NCBI GenBank assembly: GCA_947034895.1
Contig: OX344765.1
Location: 15,381,001-15,445,000 of the forward strand
Reading direction: 5' to 3'
Length of the DNA stretch: 64,000 nucleotides
Source of the DNA: Rhytidiadelphus loreus
Lineage: Eukaryota; Streptophyta; Bryopsida; Hypnales; Hylocomiaceae
Below are positions 58,901 to 64,000 of the stretch, piece after piece. Each line of letters starts with the position of its first letter. Within the stretch, counting starts at the first letter, position 1. A program made the translations under genes and the position numbers. The notes beneath the pieces are model-generated. The model searched no databases, was not told the DNA's origin, and worked only from the letters and a program-made list of their open reading frames with translations.

Positions 58901-59791
58901 TGTTTCGGAGCAGGTTTTCAGTTTTCAGAGGGGCAAATAAACAGAAACACAGGTTCAAACAAGACCCTAAGGTCCTAATCTGGGGTCAGCCCGCAAAAAC
59001 TATCGGAGGACGGCTTCTTATATCTGGTTTCTGGTATGTAATTCCTTGTTATTATCTCAGACTGGAATGTATAGAATTGCACTTCTGCTGACTTGACCTT
59101 TACACTCAAACTTCTTTAAGCTTTCCACCTGTGGTCCCAACTTCATCACCATGACATAGTTTGAATATGGGACAAGTGGGCATTAATCAACGGTAGTGTG
59201 TCAAGTATTGCAGGATATTCTAGAATGTCATTTTATATGTCATAATAGTGAGGTCGGTTGTACTTCGGAGGGTGGTGGGAACTGAGATAAGCTTATGGAT
59301 GTAATAGAGTAACACAGTTTTGAGGTATTGCATTGACGCATCTCTGTTTCTGCAGGGGCATCGCACGACACTGCAACTATCTTGGAGACATATTGTTGGC
59401 TTTCTCCTTTAGTTTACCTTGTGGCATAAGGTACGTATATCTCCTCTCATATGATTTGGTTGCGATGATAGCATTTTCTGGTAGAGAAATTGTCCACCGC
59501 ATCGATGTAAATCTTTCCATGTATTTTTTGGGGGTACATTACCTTGCGGACTTGGCACTCCCGGTAGTCATTATGGAGTTTATCACAACTGGTCCTTTTT
59601 CCATTTATGCTTACTGTGTTGTAATGTGTACATACAGCTCACCTGTGCCATACTTTTATCCAACATATCTTTTCATTCTTTTACTTTGGAGAGAGCGAAG
59701 GGATGAAGCCAAGTGTTCGACCAAGTATAAGGAAATTTGGCAGCAGTATTGCAAGGCAGTCCCGTGGAGAATCTTCCCATACATCTACTAG
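55988..59791 (+). CDS. FK: Delta(14)-sterol reductase (FACKEL/ERG24 family)
   Basis: Secure exons: 56562-56726, 56905-56975, 57203-57259, 57479-57570, 57776-57823, 57937-58060, 58150-58196, 58421-58502, 58688-58764, 58914-59033, 59356-59430, 59638-59791. They encode about 370 aa, the usual length. Landmarks in order are LLDCDLG, ILGAVLPGRTIAGAVL, STGNILHDW, WFGVQLNPDL, FFWIRAGMMGWLLINLS, DYFWHEEYMTSTWDIIAERFGFM, VFRGANKQKHRF, WGIARHCNYLGD and the sterol-reductase signature LLLWRERRDEAKCSTKYKEIW ending PWRIFPYIY. The enzyme reduces the C14=C15 double bond of sterol intermediates with NADPH in the ER membrane; hydrophobic segments fit a multi-pass protein. The first conserved exon needs one base from an upstream exon. 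A Kozak-like ATG at 55988 with exons 55988-55999, 56214-56244 and 56444-56473 gives 394 aa, but needs a weaker acceptor at 56213. ATG 56609 is another possible start. Confidence 0.92.
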
Positions 59792-60926
59792 TGATCTGTG
59801 GGAGAATGTTTGCATACTGCAAGAAATATCTTGTAGTGAATTTCTGTGGAGTGACTTCTTAGATTTGTATTGTAGCAGACATAAGGGGAATTGGACTCCT
59901 GCGCACAATAACTGCTAGTGATGGACTAGGGTTTTGTCTGTCCTAAATTTTGTTGGAAATTGTGCTGTAAAATGTATTTTGGTATTGAATGCAATTTCAT
60001 AACTGGAAGATTTCTGTGTGGAAGAACAGCCATGAAAGTTTTCGATTCAGCATTCTGAGCATGGTTCCAGACCCTCAGTTACTGACGGGATTCCAGATAC
60101 TCTTGGCATGAATAATTTGGACACTAAGAAATTTCTAACATTTGGCATGAGACAAGGTGTACACAAAATCGACCCTCATGAGTACTAGAGGTTGCATTTT
60201 AGGCAAGAATCTGAAGTGGTAGGTTTTAGAAAAGGGTTGCAATCACATGCTGTGAGCTTAATTTGCTCTGAAATTTCTCTTTAGTCTAGGTTGCAGTGAA
60301 ACTACTAAATTTCATTGATTGTATGGATGTCCAGTTAATCAATCTGTGCTGTTTGGTTGCCATCTACAGTTGACAAGGGCGACTTCTCACAATGGAAGTA
60401 TATGGATATGTACAGTACAGTACAAGGTTTGCACTTAAAGTAGCCCAAAAAAAGTTTGCAAGCTTCATGCCTACAGAATATGCTTCACTGATGTCAAGCT
60501 TTCAATTTAGTAAGTGCAAATGGTTGTTGAACGGAGTTTTATTGACTGAACTATGAGCTCTTACAAAGACTTACAGAAGCCAACATTCACTTCATTATTG
60601 AATGTGGTCACAAGGCTCTGAAACTTTCGCTTCTCGAATGGCAATGAATTTATTTAGAGAGCGGGTTGCATTATCTGAAGTGTCGACAACTGCTCGACTT
60701 ATTTCGATAGGAGCAGAAAGATGATTCTGTTTACTGAGTGATGCTATTAATTTCTTTTCTTTGCCTCGAGGACGTGTCATGTTATTATTCTGTGATAATA
60801 ATTGTCCCATCGTGTTATAAGTTCGAGAGAGAATTTGCCTTTGCAACATTTGCCTTAGAAGACTTCATCAGTCTTTGGATAGTTAGTGTATCCTTGCTTC
60901 TTAGATGTGTGTTGTACAGTCGGGTA
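59792..60926. other. Sterol reductase 3' region
   Basis: Moderate-composition, non-repetitive DNA after the stop; the first few hundred bases are probably 3' UTR. No further gene recognised up to the satellite-like array. Confidence 0.4.
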
Positions 60927-61879
60927 CCATAAAGTTACGAACTTTTTTTCATTCCTGCCAACTTGCTACCAATTTTGACACCCTCCTGAAGGCTCAAAAA
61001 TTGGTATTTTTTCATGAATTTCTTTTTCAAGCGCATCCCTATGTTAACAACATCTGTGCCAAATTTCAAGGCCAAAAGATTCACCAAAAAAAGTCTACCA
61101 ACATGTGTAGTTGTAGACTTTCAGTTCTCCCAACTTTGCCACCTTCTCAAGGATTGAAAACTTTTTCTTTTGCCATGAAATTTTTGTTATGAGATCACCT
61201 CTACATTAATAATATGTGTGCCAAATTTCAAGTTCAAAATATTTAGCCCCCAAAATATTTTTGATATGTACTAACATGTGTTTTTGTAAGGGAGAGTTTC
61301 ACTATTGCCAACTTTGACATCCTTCCAAGGATTGAATTTTTTTGTTTTTGCCATGAATTTTTTTTAAAGAGATTGAATCTATGTTGATAACGTGTACGCC
61401 AAATTTCAAGTTCAAAAGATTCACAAAAAAAAAGATATTCAAAATCTACCAATATGTTTATGGAAGTTGGCAATAGTGAAATTGTCCCTTTCAATGACAC
61501 ATGTTGGTAGATTTCGAATTCCTTTTTTTGTGTAAATCTTCTGACCTTGAAATTTGGACCAAATGTTATTATCATAGAGTTGATCTCATGACAAAAATTT
61601 CATGGCAAAAGAAAAAAAATTCACTCCTAGGGAGGGTGTCAAAGTTGGCAGCAGTGAATGTTTTTTCACATCTACACACATTGGTATAATTCAAATATTT
61701 TTTTTTGTATAAGTCTTTTAGCCTTGAAATTTTTCACAGATGTTATTAACACATAGATGCTCTTGCCAAAAATATTTCATGTAAAAAAAACAATTTTTGA
61801 GCCCCCGGGAGGGTATCAAAGTTGGCAGCAGTGATATGTTTTGTAAAGTTTTTGAAAAAGTTCGTAACTTTATGGTTCG
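60927..61879. repeat. Large inverted repeat built of about 175-bp satellite-like units
   Basis: ACCATAAAGTTACGAAC at the left end recurs inverted near 61856-61879. Between them, units carrying CCAACTTTGACACCCTCC, TTTGCCATGAAATTTTTG and CCAAATTTCAAG run forward to about 61450, then in reverse to 61879. Confidence 0.7.
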
Positions 61880-61889
61880 CAGGGAAGGG

Positions 61890-62410
61890 AATTTCAGATC
61901 TGCCAACTTTGACAGCCTCCAGAGGGCTCAAAAATGGGTCTTTGACCCTGAAACTTTTACCACAACTTTATCTTTAATCTAGTTATATGTGTGACAAATT
62001 CAAGGCCAAATGATTTACAAAATAAAAGATATTCAAAGTCTCCCAACATGTGTAGCCGTGAAAAAAATTTCACTACTGCCAACTTTGACACCCTCCCTAG
62101 GACTGAATTTTTTTTCTTTTTCTATGAAATTTTTGGCATAGGATCATCTATATGTTGATTACATTTGTGAGAAGTTTCAAGTCCAAAATCCCCCTACAAA
62201 TATAGATATTCAAAATCTCCCAACATGTGTATTTGTCAAACAATTTCACTACTACCAACTTTGACACTACCCCAAGGGTTGAAAAATTGTTTATTTACCA
62301 TGACATTTTCATGATGAAATCACCTTTATGTTAATAACATGTGTGACAAATTTCAAGTTCAAAAGATTTACACAAAAAAAATTATGTCAATTCTACCAAC
62401 ATGTGTAAAA
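61890..62410. repeat. Forward satellite-like units continuing the array
   Basis: Three more copies of the about 170-180 bp unit start near 61899, 62075 and 62247 (GCCAACTTTGACA), in the original orientation. Confidence 0.7.
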
Positions 62411-62984
62411 TTCGTAAATGAAGTAGACCTTAATGTACAAAAGAATGGAAATTTGGTGATAAAGTCTGAGTGCTCAATACGCAACTAAGGTGTGCAATGA
62501 AAGGGTCCAAGCCAATTTTAATGGCTAAAATACATCCATGTGTTGCTTTACATTTGTTGTTGAAATGAAATTCTAAAATAGAATTATGTAAATTAAAGTG
62601 TGAAGTAAACTCACTTAGCTTGTTGGGTTTCAAATTTTAGTCGAGGTGGTGGCATGATATTCTAGATACAAGATACCAAACCTTAAGTGCGCAATGATAG
62701 GGCACTTCAAAAATTCGTAGTTTATTTATATGGTGTCCAAAAAATGCATTCTAAGAAGATCTAGAATTCCCTTTTCACTACCACATGATCCCACAAAAAA
62801 ATTCCAATATAATAATGGGAACCATGTTGAATTGTTTATTTGTGCAATTTTAAGCGTAGTTACCTTACCTCCCCAAAAGTCATCAAGTTTATATGTACTT
62901 AGAGCATCTTTAGTCCTAAGCTAGTTTTGGAGCATTGCAATGTCCTTTGAACGAGATTTTGAATGGTTTTGACTCATTAGAAGA

Positions 62985-63265
62985 GATTTCAGGATTTTAA
63001 GGGCTGTTTCGGGGCCGTTCCCGGCGCTGTTTGCCTGGCAGTCAAAGAACGCCGCTGACAGATTTTATTTTTTTTGAAAAAAATAAAAATAAAAAAATAA
63101 ATTTAAGTCCTTAAAATGAGAAACTAAGTTAAAAAAAAATCTGAAAAATCTGACCTGGCCGTCTCTCGGCCAGGTCAGCACAGGCCGGGAACGGCGGATT
63201 TCGGCGGTTCTTGGGGGGTTTCGAGTTGGGAACTCGCAGCCCTCCCCGAGAGCAAAAACACATGT
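62985..63265. mobile_element. GC-rich MITE-like copy (family of 7730-8130 and 20230-20500)
   Basis: Left end GAAGAGATTTCAGGATTTTA, an A/T-rich core, then GAGTTGGGAACTCGCAGCCC. Both arms are GC-rich and CpG-containing, unlike the surroundings. A perfect 12-bp hairpin sits inside. Confidence 0.5.
63150..63178. repeat. Perfect 12-bp hairpin
   Basis: CTGACCTGGCCG, loop TCTCT, CGGCCAGGTCAG. The equivalent positions in the 20.4 kb copy keep only GTGG/CCAC. Confidence 0.85.
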
Positions 63266-64000
63266 AATGAATTCTTATCTATTTTGTGGTTGCATCTCAT
63301 TATGAATGGTGTCTTTTACAATCTTCCTTAGGTTTTTTATGGGATTTATGTCAAAAAGGTTTAAGAGTCATAAAAGCTTTTTCATGTCACGACTTGCCTC
63401 CAATCATTTAACTCCTTGCTAGGATGCACCAAAGTGCCATCTTCCACAAGTATAAGTGTTTTAGGATGATCGTGGAGAAAATAGAAACTACTCAATTGAC
63501 TTTCATACACTACATCATCAAAATCCCTACCTCTCTATCTTTGGGTGGCATTAAATGAAAAGACACTTTTTGAAATTTGTAAATACACCCTATACCATTA
63601 CTGATGAATGACCATATTTAAAAGATGACATTAAACAATGCAAAGAGAAAAGTTTATGTGACTTTCACCATACCTTCACTTGCCTCAATTTTTTTCTGGT
63701 TTCAAATGAAGATTTGTTCATCAATATCACATATTTTCCAATCATGTCTAGTCTTTATAGCTAAAAAACACTCCTTCCACCACCTACAATCTAACACAAT
63801 CTATTTCTATTTCTACAAGTGCACCTACTCACCAAAACACATGCACAAAGTATCCACAAGCTACCACATTGCTTGCCCAAGGTTGTTTTGCAATGAGAGG
63901 TTGTTAGAGCTCCATATATGAAGCTCGAATTGACAAAAATCTAAATTGTGTTGGCACAAGGAGCATTGACATTGTTTCATAGCATAGGAGTTGCAAATAT

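Larger units (their letters stand above)
62411..64000. other. Gene-free AT-rich right edge with one GC-rich insertion
   Basis: No gene recognised; the frame at 63625-63921 has no domain signature. The GC-rich element-like segment at 62985-63265 stands out. Confidence 0.45.

Noticed and set aside
59333..59791. 152-codon frame as a separate single-exon gene
   Set aside because: It is the last two sterol reductase exons read through a stop-free intron.

Overview
The window is nuclear DNA of a land plant. Four spliced protein-coding genes with plant-specific relatives sit as islands of moderate to high GC in very AT-rich intergenic DNA packed with non-autonomous transposons. The genes have many short GT-AG introns. 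The AT-rich background and protein divergence suggest a seedless or otherwise non-flowering lineage, but this is an inference and I cannot name the species. I see no rRNA or tRNA gene and no CRISPR array. I also see no intact reverse transcriptase, integrase or transposase frame.

Genes, left to right. (1) 10215-16158 (+): an SGS3 homologue, the dsRNA-binding partner of RDR6 in tasiRNA and antiviral silencing. It has 8 coding exons and 730 aa, with an RG-rich N-terminus, an acidic patch, zf-XS and XS domains and a coiled coil, preceded by a long GC-rich leader. (2) 24341-26111 (-): a nitrobindin-type heme protein with 4 exons and 161 aa; one intron appears to use a GC donor. (3) 32347-34327 (+): a small SEC14/CRAL-TRIO lipid-transfer-like protein with 5 exons and 273 aa; every intron is in phase 0. 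(4) 55988-59791 (+): a delta14-sterol reductase (FACKEL/ERG24 family). It has 12 well-supported exons plus an unresolved N-terminus. The exon joins of genes 1-3 and of the conserved part of gene 4 keep frame throughout and were fitted by hand to splice sites and family conservation. The four genes do not form a pathway cluster.

Intergenic DNA. Several repeat families recur. The most striking is a set of 0.28-0.93 kb elements bounded by TTAA and starting CCCCTAAAGG or CCCnnTAAGG. This is a piggyBac-like end structure; copies lie at 2285, 30042, 30514, 35729, 49778 and 54967. A second family has CARNGGTGCTA-type inverted ends and 9-10 bp target duplications (Mutator-like). Its copies lie at 1126, 43878 and 51127, perhaps with a degraded 6.6 kb relative at 46606-53202. 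The 1126 copy is inserted in a TTAA-family element whose empty-site paralogue is also in the window, near 41.6 kb. Other items are:
- an 8-bp-TSD element at 18052-18634;
- a 244-bp-arm inverted repeat at 39949-40524;
- an inverted satellite-like array at 60927-62410;
- a 1.4 kb stretch (4136-5545) dense in the near-palindrome ACAAATTGT;
- several short tandem duplications.

All repeat and element calls are by-eye alignments within this window only.
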